DNA of 64,000 nt from PALSA-505 sp963699015 (lineage in GTDB: Bacteria > Actinomycetota > Actinomycetes > Streptosporangiales > Streptosporangiaceae). The stretch is taken from NCBI GenBank assembly GCA_963699015.1, contig CAVOSX010000002.1, positions 1,116,001-1,180,000 of the forward strand, read 5' to 3'. Shown piece after piece: positions 7,993 to 15,219 of the stretch (position 1 is the stretch's first letter; each line of letters opens with the position of its first letter). The position numbers and the translations under genes were made by a program. The notes under the pieces are model-generated. The model saw nothing but the letters and a program-made list of their open reading frames with translations, did no database searches and was not told the origin of the DNA.

Positions 7993-8455
7993 GCGTGGCG
8001 CCTGGGCGGAGCCGGCCGGAGTCGTCGATGGCGTCGAGTACCGGGGGCAGGCCGCGCTGGAGCATCCGGCGCCGGATCGGACCGAGCACCAACTTGGACA
8101 TGATGAACCCATCGATGCCGGTGAAGCCGGTGTGGTCGTAGGTCAGCCGGGAGCCCGACTCAGTCGGTTCAATGCGCCAGGTCACGACGGAGGGCTCGCG
8201 CTTGTCACCCTTCCAGGTGTGGCGGAGCATGACCGGCGGATCCACCTCCAGTACCTCGCACTCGACGATTCCGTTCCAGCCGGGGACCGGCTTGCCGACG
8301 AACCTGAAGTGACAGCCGACCTCCGCGGAGAAGCCTTCCGGCCTCCCGCCCCGGCCGGTCGAGGTCCAGAGGGGGACGAGTCCCGGATCGGTCAGCGCGT
8401 GCCAGAGCTTCCCGGTTGAGTGCGGGTACTCGCGAGTGATGTGGAATTCGGACAT
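7976..8455 (-). CDS. SRPBCC-fold (AHSA1/START-like) protein
   Basis: 159 residues with the AHSA1/polyketide-cyclase START-like layout: N-terminal FHITREYPHSTGKLWHALTDP, central beta strands with CEVLEVDPPVMLRHTW, SRLTYDHTGF, and a long C-terminal helix. These proteins bind hydrophobic ligands in a cavity; the ligand here is unknown. No signal peptide. It converges on and overlaps the TetR gene, and its promoter region contains a 15+15 bp palindrome. It probably forms a regulator-target pair with the TetR protein. Confidence 0.85.
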   Translation of the reverse strand: MSEFHITREYPHSTGKLWHALTDPGLVPLWTSTGRGGRPEGFSAEVGCHFRFVGKPVPGWNGIVECEVLEVDPPVMLRHTWKGDKREPSVVTWRIEPTESGSRLTYDHTGFTGIDGFIMSKLVLGPIRRRMLQRGLPPVLDAIDDSGRLRPGATLRAGS

Positions 8456-8482
8456 GGACGCACCGCCCTCGGATCCAGATAT

Positions 8483-8514
8483 TTACTGTTACGATAATCT
8501 TATAGTAACGGTAA
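8483..8514. promoter_or_regulatory. Operator-like palindrome upstream of the SRPBCC gene
   Basis: The left arm TTACTGTTACGATAA and the reverse complement of the right arm, TTACCGTTACTATAA, agree at 13 of 15 positions and are separated by two bases. The site is AT-rich in a GC-rich region and overlaps plausible -10 sequences in both directions. Its size and symmetry suit a dimeric repressor such as the TetR protein at 7261-7992, but autoregulation cannot be shown, because no similar site is seen in front of that gene. Confidence 0.7.
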
Positions 8515-8519
8515 CTTCA

Positions 8520-8636
8520 ATGGCGGCCCAGGCCGCCAGGCCGGACCGGGACGATATCGTCCGCGTCACGTTCGTACTGACCGCCGGCGCCGTCTGCGTC
8601 GCCGGGGACTTCAGCGGCTGGGGATCCGCTCACTGA
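8520..8636 (+). pseudogene. Truncated isoamylase-early-set (CBM48-like) domain fragment
   Basis: Reading from the ATG at 8520, a 38-residue frame contains VRVTFVLTAGAVCVAGDFSGW, matching the first two strands of small glycogen-binding E-set proteins (usual form VTFxLP..VxVVGDFNGWDP). The frame then ends. A one-base shift after the GW restores DPL, the expected next residues, but that frame also ends within 18 codons. This looks like a decayed remnant. A functional 38-residue peptide is possible but less likely. Confidence 0.5.
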
Positions 8637-8676
8637 GCCAGCCGCTGACCAGCCGGCCAGCGGACAGGCGGGCCAC

Positions 8677-8682
8677 TAGACT
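8677..8682 (+). promoter_or_regulatory. -10 box of the carboxylase alpha-subunit gene
   Basis: TAGACT would give a transcript starting near 8689 with a leader of about 22 bases. That leader contains GAGGAG at 8697-8702, eight bases before the GTG start, so unlike pccB this gene is predicted to have a leader with a ribosome-binding site. Confidence 0.45.
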
Positions 8683-8710
8683 CCTCACAGACTCACGAGG
8701 AGATGCACGC

Positions 8711-10471
8711 GTGCACAAGGTCCTGATCGCGAACCGCGGCGAGATCGCGGTGCGGATCGCCCGGGCGTGCCGTGACGCCGGACTGACCAGCGTCGGCGTC
8801 TACGCGCAGTCCGATCTCGACGCGCTGCACGTCACGATGACCGACGAGGCGTTCGCGCTCGGCGGGGACAGTCCCGCCGACAGCTACCTGGACATCGACA
8901 AGATTCTCAAGGCCGCCGCCGAGTCCGGTGCCGACGCCGTACATCCCGGATACGGGTTCCTGGCCGAGAACGCCGACTTCGCCCGGGCCGTCATCGCCGC
9001 CGGACTGACCTGGATCGGTCCCCCGCCCGACGCGATCGAAGCGCTCGGCGACAAGGTGCGGGCCCGGGACATCGCCGCGGCCGTCGGCGCCCCGCTGGCG
9101 CCTGGCACTCCCGGTCCGGTGTCCGGTGCCGAGGAGGTGCTCGCGTTCGCCCGCGAGCACGGGCTGCCGATCGCCATCAAGGCCGCGTACGGCGGCGGCG
9201 GGCGCGGGCTCAAGGTGGCACGGTCGACGGAGGAGATCGAGGAACAGTACGCCTCAGCGGTCAGGGAGGCCGTAGCCGCGTTCGGCCGCGGTGAGTGCTT
9301 CGTCGAGCGGTACCTGGACCGGCCGCGGCACGTGGAGACGCAGTGCCTGGCCGACCAGGACGGGAACGTCGTGGTGGTCTCGACTCGCGACTGCTCGCTG
9401 CAGCGCCGGCATCAGAAGCTGGTGGAGGAAGCGCCCGCCCCGTTCCTGACCGGTGCGCAGACTGCCCAGCTGCGGGAGTCCTCCAAGGCGATCCTGCGCC
9501 GGGCCGGGTACGTGGGCGCGGGGACGTGCGAGTTCCTGGTCGGCCAGGACGGCACCGTGTCCTTCCTCGAGGTGAACACCAGGCTGCAGGTGGAGCACCC
9601 GGTCACCGAGGAAGTCAGCGGGATCGATCTGGTACTGGAGATGTTCCGGATCGCCGAGGGCGAGCCGCTCGGCTACGACGACCCGCCCACCCGGGGCCAT
9701 TCGATCGAGTTCCGGATCAACGCCGAGGATCCAGGGCGCAATTTCCTGCCCACGCCGGGGACCATCGCGGTCTGGCGGCCGCCGTCCGGGCCCGGAGTCC
9801 GGCTGGACGCGGGGTACACCGCGGGCATGACCATACCGCCGGCGTTCGATTCCCTGATCGGCAAGCTGATCATCACCGGCGCGAGCCGCCGCCAGGCGCT
9901 GGCCAGGGCACGGCGTGCGCTGGCCGAGTTCGAGATTGACGGGCTGCCGACCGTGCTGCCGTTCCACCGGGCCGTAGTGGACGATCCGGCGTTCACCGGC
10001 GAGCCGTTCGCCGTGCACACGCGGTGGATCGAGACCGAGTTCGCGACGAAGATCCCCCCTTACTCCGGGGAGATGGCCGAGCCGTCGGCGCCAGAGCCCG
10101 GCCGCGAGCGGGTCACGGTGGAGGTGGGCGGCAAGCGGCTCGAGGTGGTGCTGCCTGCCGGGCTCGCTGCGGTGGGCCAGCCCGCGCAGCCGCACGGCCG
10201 GGAGCGTACCCGCCGCGCCGGCCGCCGCGATGGCGGCCCAGCCGGCTCCGGAGGCGGTGACGCGCTGGTCAGCCCCATGCAGGGCACGATCGCCAAGATC
10301 GCCGTTGAGGAGGGTCAGCATGTCTCGGCCGGTGACACGGTCGTGGTGCTCGAGGCGATGAAGATGGAGCAACCGCTCACCGCGCACAAGGACGGGACGG
10401 TAACCGGGCTGGCCGTGCAGATCGGCCAGACGGTATCGGCCGGCGGCGTCATCTGCGAACTGAAGGACTGA
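8711..10471 (+). CDS. accA: Acyl-CoA carboxylase alpha subunit: biotin carboxylase plus biotin carboxyl carrier
   Basis: 586 residues. An N-terminal biotin carboxylase (1 to about 445) has VLIANRGEIAVRIAR, the ATP-grasp glycine loop AAYGGGGRGLKV, and EVNTRLQVEHPVTE. A linker leads to a C-terminal biotinyl domain with EAMKMEQPL, where Lys551 is the biotin attachment site. It carboxylates biotin with ATP and bicarbonate and delivers it to the beta subunit (4092-5735). BirA at 205-1023 should modify Lys551. In many relatives beta, epsilon, maf and alpha lie together; here the TetR and SRPBCC genes stand between epsilon and alpha. Confidence 0.95.
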   Translation: MHKVLIANRGEIAVRIARACRDAGLTSVGVYAQSDLDALHVTMTDEAFALGGDSPADSYLDIDKILKAAAESGADAVHPGYGFLAENADFARAVIAAGLTWIGPPPDAIEALGDKVRARDIAAAVGAPLAPGTPGPVSGAEEVLAFAREHGLPIAIKAAYGGGGRGLKVARSTEEIEEQYASAVREAVAAFGRGECFVERYLDRPRHVETQCLADQDGNVVVVSTRDCSLQRRHQKLVEEAPAPFLTGAQTAQLRESSKAILRRAGYVGAGTCEFLVGQDGTVSFLEVNTRLQVEHPVTEEVSGIDLVLEMFRIAEGEPLGYDDPPTRGHSIEFRINAEDPGRNFLPTPGTIAVWRPPSGPGVRLDAGYTAGMTIPPAFDSLIGKLIITGASRRQALARARRALAEFEIDGLPTVLPFHRAVVDDPAFTGEPFAVHTRWIETEFATKIPPYSGEMAEPSAPEPGRERVTVEVGGKRLEVVLPAGLAAVGQPAQPHGRERTRRAGRRDGGPAGSGGGDALVSPMQGTIAKIAVEEGQHVSAGDTVVVLEAMKMEQPLTAHKDGTVTGLAVQIGQTVSAGGVICELKD

Positions 10472-10473
10472 TC

Positions 10474-10508
10474 GCCCGGCCCGCGTCCCTGCGGGAACAC
10501 CGCCGGGC
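10474..10508 (+). terminator. Nested hairpin after the carboxylase alpha gene
   Basis: GCCCGGC (10474-10480) pairs with GCCGGGC (10502-10508) around an inner CCCGC/GCGGG stem. It begins just after the stop codon. There is no T-run, as is common in actinobacteria. Confidence 0.45.
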
Positions 10509-10693
10509 TGGCAGCCCGCACGGCCAGCGCAACGCGGGCCGCGCCGCGCTGCCGACCCCGATCATGAACCGGAATGGCAGCGGCCGCGAATTGTTTACCC
10601 GGGTACAGCGCCGGGCGAAACGAGATGCCGTGCGGGCCAGGTCGCGGCCGTGACCGCCGACGGCAGCCTGCGCTGGCTGGGAGGCAGACACCG

Positions 10694-10861
10694 ATGCGGG
10701 CAGCGGTGACCACCGCCAGGCGGCCGGCGGAGCTCGCGGCCGGCGATCCCGCAGCCGCGCGGTTCGGCTTCATCGTGACCTTCACCGGTCCGGGCCGCTA
10801 TCCTTTCCGTTGCCAGCACCTCGCGAGCGCAGGCATGGCCGATACGTTTGCTGTCTCGTAA
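10694..10861 (+). pseudogene. C-terminal remnant of a cupredoxin-like protein
   Basis: The last 35 codons of this frame read FGFIVTFTGPGRYPFRCQ, then HLASAGMADTFAV, the strand-turn-strand ending of small blue-copper (cupredoxin) proteins. Cys and Met ligand positions are kept, but the expected His three residues after the Cys is Leu. The preceding beta-sandwich and first His ligand are absent, and the region before the ATG at 10694 shows no clear cupredoxin sequence. It ends against the sigma-factor gene. Either a pseudogene or chance resemblance. Confidence 0.35.
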
Positions 10862-10862
10862 C

Positions 10863-11540
10863 ATGCCAGGCAGGAAGGCCGGAACTGGACTCATTGGCAG
10901 TCGCGAGCCCTGGGCAGGACGGGCTGTGCACCCGGTGAGCAGGCCCGGCTATGCCGGGCGCCGGGACGGTCTCGACGACAGCACGCTCGTAGAGCTCGTC
11001 GCCATGGCGGATCCGGACGCGCTGGCGGTCCTCTATCAGCGCCACGGTGCTATCTGCTACCGGCTGGCCCGACGGGTCACCGCCAACGACGCGCTCGCCG
11101 AGGACGCCGTCCAGGAGGCGTTCGTCGGGCTGTGGCGTGATCCGGCGGCCTACGTGCCTGGCCAGGGCAGCGTCCTGAACTGGCTGCTGGGACTGACCCA
11201 TCACAAGGCGGTGGATTTCGTACGCAGGGAATCTGCACAGCAGCGACGACAGAACGCGCAGGCGGCGCAGGCGGCGCTTGACCCGCCCCCGAGCGACCCG
11301 GCGGCGGCCGCCTGGGCCGGGATCCGGGCGGAGACGGTACGGGCCGCGCTTTCCGAGCTGCCCGAACCGCAGCGGCACGCGCTCGCGCTTGCCTATTTCG
11401 GCGGATACACCCAGCGCGAGATCGCGCAGCTGACCGGCACCCCGCTGGGCACGGTGAAGACCCGCATGTTCACCGCCATGCGGCGGCTGCAGCTGCGCCT
11501 GGCCCCACTCGATGAGCTGCGGGGGGAGGAGACCACATGA
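10863..11540 (+). CDS. ECF-type RNA polymerase sigma factor
   Basis: About 225 residues. Sigma region 2 is seen in LYQRHGAICYRLARRV, then AEDAVQEAFVGLWRDP. Region 4 is seen in LPEPQRHALALAYFGGYTQREIAQ, then TGTPLGTVKTRMFTAMRRLQ. The layout and the RskA-type partner resemble SigK-like ECF factors. The four-base ATGA overlap with the anti-sigma gene indicates translational coupling. The start is uncertain: ATG at 10863 has no ribosome-binding site, and GTG codons at 10926 and 10935 would remove a non-conserved N-terminal extension. It would direct RNA polymerase to stress-type promoters once released from its anti-sigma factor. Confidence 0.92.
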   Translation: MPGRKAGTGLIGSREPWAGRAVHPVSRPGYAGRRDGLDDSTLVELVAMADPDALAVLYQRHGAICYRLARRVTANDALAEDAVQEAFVGLWRDPAAYVPGQGSVLNWLLGLTHHKAVDFVRRESAQQRRQNAQAAQAALDPPPSDPAAAAWAGIRAETVRAALSELPEPQRHALALAYFGGYTQREIAQLTGTPLGTVKTRMFTAMRRLQLRLAPLDELRGEETT

Positions 11541-12706
11541 CCGACCGGGTGCCTGACCACACCGACTTCGACGAGCTCGCGGCCGGCCATGTCCTGCACG
11601 CCCTGGAGCACCCGGACGAGCAGCGTTTCCTCCAGCACGCCGAGCAGTGCTCGCGATGCCAGCAGACGGTGGCCGAATTCCGGGCCGTGGCCGCGACGCT
11701 GGCGCAGACGGCGCCGCCCGCCGAGCCCAGTACGCGGCTGGGCGAGCGGATCATGGCCGTGGCCCGGGCCGATCTCGCCGAGCCGGGCCGCGCGGCTGCC
11801 CCGTCGGGCCCCATCAGCACGGACGCCGGCGCCGCCTCGGATGACGGCACCGGCCTGGACGCCGGCACGGGCAGCACCGACTCAGCAGCCGCCTTGGATG
11901 ACGGCACCACCCGGCAGGCCGGCCGGGGCAGCGCGGACGGTGGTGCGGCCTTGGATGCCGGCACCGGGCTGGACGCCGGGACCGGACCGGGTGACGCGAC
12001 CGCGCCGGGTGACGCGACCGCACCGGGTGACGGGACCGCACCGGGTGACGGGACCGGACCGGGTGACGCGACTGCACCGGGTGACGCGACTGCACCGGGT
12101 GACGGGACCGCACCGGGTGACGGGACCGGACGGGGTGACGCGACCGCGCCGGGTGACCGGACCGGACCGGACCAGGGCGCCGCCCCCGCCGGGCAGGCCC
12201 GCGGCAGGGTTGTCCCGCTGCGGCGCCGCGACGGCCGGGGCACGTCCCGGCCGTGGTGGCAGAAGCCCGCCGTCGCCGCGGCGGCGGCCGTGCTGATCGT
12301 GGTCGGAGGCGTCTGGGGCGGCCTCGCGGCTACCGGCGGCGGCCCGGCGCAGCCACTGGCGGCGTGCGCGCAGCCGCATGCGTGCCCGCAGGTGACGCTG
12401 ACCAGCGCGGCGACCCACCAGACGGCGGCGAAGGTCGTCATCGACGACGGGGTGGCGTGGATGGAGCCGAGCGCGATGGGAGTCAATCCCGCTGACGAGA
12501 TCTACGTGCTGTGGCAGGTTACCGGCAGGCCTGTCCCCCTGGCGGTCGGCTCGTTTGACGTCAAGACCGGGATCACCTCGCCCATCAAGATCGGAGCGCT
12601 GCCCGCGCCGTACCACGGCACCCGGGCCTTCGCGGTCAGCCTGGAACACGGACGGACGATCCCGCCCAGCCCCTCGACGCCGGTCGCGGTGGGCAAGGTT
12701 TCATGA
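11537..12706 (+). CDS. RskA-family transmembrane anti-sigma factor with a repeat linker
   Basis: 389 residues. The cytoplasmic N-terminus has the zinc-finger-like anti-sigma motif HAEQCSRCQQTVAEF (His-x3-Cys-x2-Cys). Next comes a long disordered linker (about 85-240) with ten GDATAP-like hexapeptides, then one membrane helix PAVAAAAAVLIVVGGVWGGL (about 250-270), and an extracytoplasmic RskA domain with WMEPSAMGVNPADEIYVLWQV and SLEHGRTIPPSPSTPV. It should hold the neighbouring sigma factor at the membrane and release it after regulated proteolysis. The linker is much longer than is usual in the family. Confidence 0.92.
   Translation: MTDRVPDHTDFDELAAGHVLHALEHPDEQRFLQHAEQCSRCQQTVAEFRAVAATLAQTAPPAEPSTRLGERIMAVARADLAEPGRAAAPSGPISTDAGAASDDGTGLDAGTGSTDSAAALDDGTTRQAGRGSADGGAALDAGTGLDAGTGPGDATAPGDATAPGDGTAPGDGTGPGDATAPGDATAPGDGTAPGDGTGRGDATAPGDRTGPDQGAAPAGQARGRVVPLRRRDGRGTSRPWWQKPAVAAAAAVLIVVGGVWGGLAATGGGPAQPLAACAQPHACPQVTLTSAATHQTAAKVVIDDGVAWMEPSAMGVNPADEIYVLWQVTGRPVPLAVGSFDVKTGITSPIKIGALPAPYHGTRAFAVSLEHGRTIPPSPSTPVAVGKVS
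11991..12170. repeat. 18-bp minisatellite in the anti-sigma gene, with 72-bp higher-order period
   Basis: Ten consecutive 18-bp units close to GTGACGCGACCGCACCGG encode GD(A/G)T(A/G)P. Units 1-4 and 5-8 repeat in the same order of variants, giving a 72-bp higher-order period, a sign of block duplication. The frame is preserved throughout. Confidence 0.95.
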
Positions 12707-12725
12707 CCGGAATGTTTCCCGGTCA
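12704..12725 (+). terminator. Hairpin at the end of the anti-sigma gene
   Basis: TGACCGG (12704-12710, including the stop codon) pairs perfectly with CCGGTCA (12719-12725) across an eight-base T-rich loop. It probably terminates the sigma/anti-sigma operon. Confidence 0.5.
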
Positions 12726-12827
12726 GGTGCCGGAATCACGACGCCGCGGCGTCCCCCGTCTGAGGGATCATGGAAGGCTGTGCGAGCCTAGAGTCGTCCA
12801 GGTGCTACCAACCCGGCGGAGACAGCG

Positions 12828-13169
12828 GTGACCAGGCTGCCCGGTGACCCCAGCGTGCTGGGGAAGCTGGCTTTCGCGATCGGGTTCAGGCTGCCCGAGA
12901 AGAATCGCGACTGGGTGCGCCACGAGCTGACCGACGCTGGCTGGAGAGTACGGGTGATCCTGCGGCACCTGACCGTGATGATCCCGGTCTGCATACTGCT
13001 GGCGCTGCTGCCGGGCCCGCCCTGGCTGAAGATCATGGTTCCGGCGCTGGCCCTGGCCGGCAGCCTGTTCACGGTCACCGCGTACGCGGACGACATCAGG
13101 GTGGCGCGGCTGCGCCAGCACAGGCTGCCCGTCCCGGACGATCCCGATCTCGGTCATCCCACGCACTGA
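12828..13169 (+). CDS. Small DUF5313-like membrane protein
   Basis: 113 residues from a GTG preceded by GGAG seven bases upstream. The N-terminal segment GKLAFAIGFRLPEKNRDWVRHELTD resembles the DUF5313 family of actinobacterial membrane proteins. Two hydrophobic helices follow: LTVMIPVCILLALLPG (about 44-60) and LKIMVPALALAGSLFTVTAY (about 64-84). The C-terminus is basic and then proline-rich. A TAGAGT box at 12789-12794 could be its promoter. Function unknown. It converges on the flavoprotein gene. Confidence 0.75.
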   Translation: MTRLPGDPSVLGKLAFAIGFRLPEKNRDWVRHELTDAGWRVRVILRHLTVMIPVCILLALLPGPPWLKIMVPALALAGSLFTVTAYADDIRVARLRQHRLPVPDDPDLGHPTH

Positions 13170-13214
13170 CCGGTGCGGCAGCGGCGCGGCCGCGCGGCCG
13201 GCGGGGCGGCCTGG

Positions 13215-14654
13215 TCAGTCGGCTTGGGTCGAGGACTGCATGAGCTGGCGCGCGGCCTCGGTCAGGCTGCCGGACAGCGACGGGTAGACCGCGAACGTCT
13301 GCGCCATCTCGTTCACGGTGAGCTGCTGCTCCACGGCCAGCGACACCGGCAGGATCAGCTCGCTGGCCCGGTAGGCCACCACCACCCCGCCGAGCACGAT
13401 CCCGGTCACCGGCCGGGCGAACAGCTTGATGAAGCCGTCCCGCAGCCCGGCCATCTTCGCGCGGGCGTTCGTGGCCAGCGGCAGCTTCACCATCCGGGCC
13501 GGAACGTCCCCCGACAGGACCGCGGCGTGCGGCACGCCGACCGTGGCGATCTCGGGATCGGTGAAGATGGTCGCCGCCACGTGGCTGAGCCGCAGCGGCT
13601 GGACGGCTTCACCCAGCGCGTGCCACATCGCGATGCGGCCCTGCATCGCGGCAACGGAGGCCAGCATCAGCACCCCGGTGCAGTCGCCGGCTGCGTACAC
13701 GCCGGGGACCGACGTGCGCGACACCCTGTTCACCTCGACGAACCCGCGGTCGTCCAGCCGGACGCCGGCCTGCTCCAGGCCGAGCCCGCCGGTGGACGGC
13801 GTCATGCCCACCGTGAGCAGGCAGTGCGACCCGGTCACCGTCCGGCCGTCGGTCAGCGTGACCAGTACGCTGTCACCGGCTCGTTGCACCCCCGCCGCCC
13901 TGGACCGGCCGAGCACGGTCATCCCGTTGCGCCGGAACACGCTCTCGATCACCAGCGCGGCGTCGGCATCCTCCTGCGGCAGCACCCGGTCGCGCGAGGA
14001 TACCAGCGTCACCTGCGAGCCGAGAGCCTGGTAACCGCTGGCGAATTCGGCGCCGGTCACTCCCGAGCCCACCACCACCAGTTCCTCGGGCAGCTCGTCG
14101 AGATCGTAGAGCTGCCGCCAGTTGAGGATGCGCTCACCGTCAGGTTCGGCGCCGGGCAGTACCCGCGGTCGCGCGCCGGTCGCGATGAGCACGGCGTCCG
14201 CGGTGATCTCCCGGTCGCCGACGGCGATCGTCCGCGGGCCGACCAGCCGCCCTGGCCCGGATACCACCTCGACACCCTCGGCCGCGAGCCGGCCCGCTAC
14301 GTCGGCGGATTGGGCCTTGGCCAGTGCTTTTACCCGGCTGTACAGGCGCGGGGCGTCAACCATGGCCCGGACGGATGCGCGGTCGGCCTGCGCTGCGGTC
14401 GCCGCTGCGGGCGGCTGGCCGCGGCCGTCGCCGATCCGGATGCCGAGGTCGGCCGAGCCGTTGAGCGCGGACATCGCGCCCGCGGTCTCGATGAGCGTTT
14501 TGGACGGAACGCAGTCGGTCAGCACGCAGGCGCCGCCGAGACCATCGGTATCGGCCACGACGACCTCGGCGCCGAGCTGGGCGGCGACCAGGGCGGCCTC
14601 GTAGCCCCCGGGGCCTCCGCCGATGATCGCGATGCGCGCGCGCGGCTGGCTCAC
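13215..14654 (-). CDS. lpdA: Flavoprotein of the pyridine nucleotide-disulfide family, LpdA-like NAD(P)H-quinone dehydrogenase
   Basis: 479 residues with the FAD dinucleotide fold IAIIGGGPGGYEAAL at the N-terminus, the second nucleotide-binding fold ELVVVGSGVTGAEFASGY (about 200-217), GVYAAGDCTG, and a C-terminal dimerisation domain. The redox pair GGACVLTDC (Cys-x4-Cys) is intact, whereas LpdA-type quinone reductases often lack the first Cys. The C-terminal His-x4-Glu of true lipoamide dehydrogenases is missing: the matching segment reads FAVYPSLSGSLTE. It is therefore more likely a quinone or other NAD(P)H oxidoreductase than a lipoamide dehydrogenase. Confidence 0.88.
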   Translation of the reverse strand: MSQPRARIAIIGGGPGGYEAALVAAQLGAEVVVADTDGLGGACVLTDCVPSKTLIETAGAMSALNGSADLGIRIGDGRGQPPAAATAAQADRASVRAMVDAPRLYSRVKALAKAQSADVAGRLAAEGVEVVSGPGRLVGPRTIAVGDREITADAVLIATGARPRVLPGAEPDGERILNWRQLYDLDELPEELVVVGSGVTGAEFASGYQALGSQVTLVSSRDRVLPQEDADAALVIESVFRRNGMTVLGRSRAAGVQRAGDSVLVTLTDGRTVTGSHCLLTVGMTPSTGGLGLEQAGVRLDDRGFVEVNRVSRTSVPGVYAAGDCTGVLMLASVAAMQGRIAMWHALGEAVQPLRLSHVAATIFTDPEIATVGVPHAAVLSGDVPARMVKLPLATNARAKMAGLRDGFIKLFARPVTGIVLGGVVVAYRASELILPVSLAVEQQLTVNEMAQTFAVYPSLSGSLTEAARQLMQSSTQAD

Positions 14655-14753
14655 GCCTCATTCTGGCGCATCCAGTGCCGCGCGTGTAAGGCAACAACTG
14701 CATGTCGCCCATAGGGCCGCCTGGGGTGGCCTGGACCCCTACGCTGGTGATCC

Positions 14754-15206
14754 GTGGCCTTGTACGCCGGGTACGGCAGCAACATGGACTCCGCGCAGAT
14801 GGCCGAGCGGTGCCCGCATTCGCCGCAGCAGGGAACGGGCTGGCTGGAGGGATGGCGGCTGACCTTCGGCGGTGCGGAGCTTGGCTGGGAAGGCGCGCTG
14901 GCGACGGTCGTGGAAGACGATGCCGAGCGGGTCTTCGTCGTGCTCTACGACGTCTCAGACAGCGATGAGGAGGCGCTCAACCGCTGGGACGGCGTGACGC
15001 TGGGCTACTACCGCAAGCTCACGGTGCGCGTGCAGACCCTCGAAGGCGACGCCGCTGCCTGGCTGTACGTGCTGAACGGGTACGAGGGCGGCCTGCCCTC
15101 CGCCCGGTACATCGGCATCCTGGCCGACGCGGCCGAGAAGGCGGCGGCGCCCGCCGATTACGTCGCCTGGCTGCGGGCCAGGCCGTGCCGGTCCATCGGT
15201 TCCTGA
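14754..15206 (+). CDS. Gamma-glutamylcyclotransferase-fold protein
   Basis: 150 residues starting LYAGYGSNMDSAQM, the YGSN substrate-binding motif of the GGCT/AIG2 fold. The strand-rich core (LTFGGAELGWEGALATVVE, then VFVVLYDVS) and the acidic NGYEGGLPS segment fit small actinobacterial members. The family acts on gamma-glutamyl groups or related amides; the substrate here is not evident. It starts with a GTG two bases after the start predicted from a TACGCT -10 box (14740-14745), so it is nearly leaderless. It converges on the PH-domain gene with a 13-bp gap. Confidence 0.85.
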   Translation: MALYAGYGSNMDSAQMAERCPHSPQQGTGWLEGWRLTFGGAELGWEGALATVVEDDAERVFVVLYDVSDSDEEALNRWDGVTLGYYRKLTVRVQTLEGDAAAWLYVLNGYEGGLPSARYIGILADAAEKAAAPADYVAWLRARPCRSIGS

Positions 15207-15219
15207 CCGGCCGTATCCG

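Noticed and set aside
13170..13214. GC-rich inverted repeat between the DUF5313-like and lpdA genes as a bidirectional terminator
   Set aside because: The pairing consists of short overlapping GGCC/GCGC palindromes expected by chance at this base composition.
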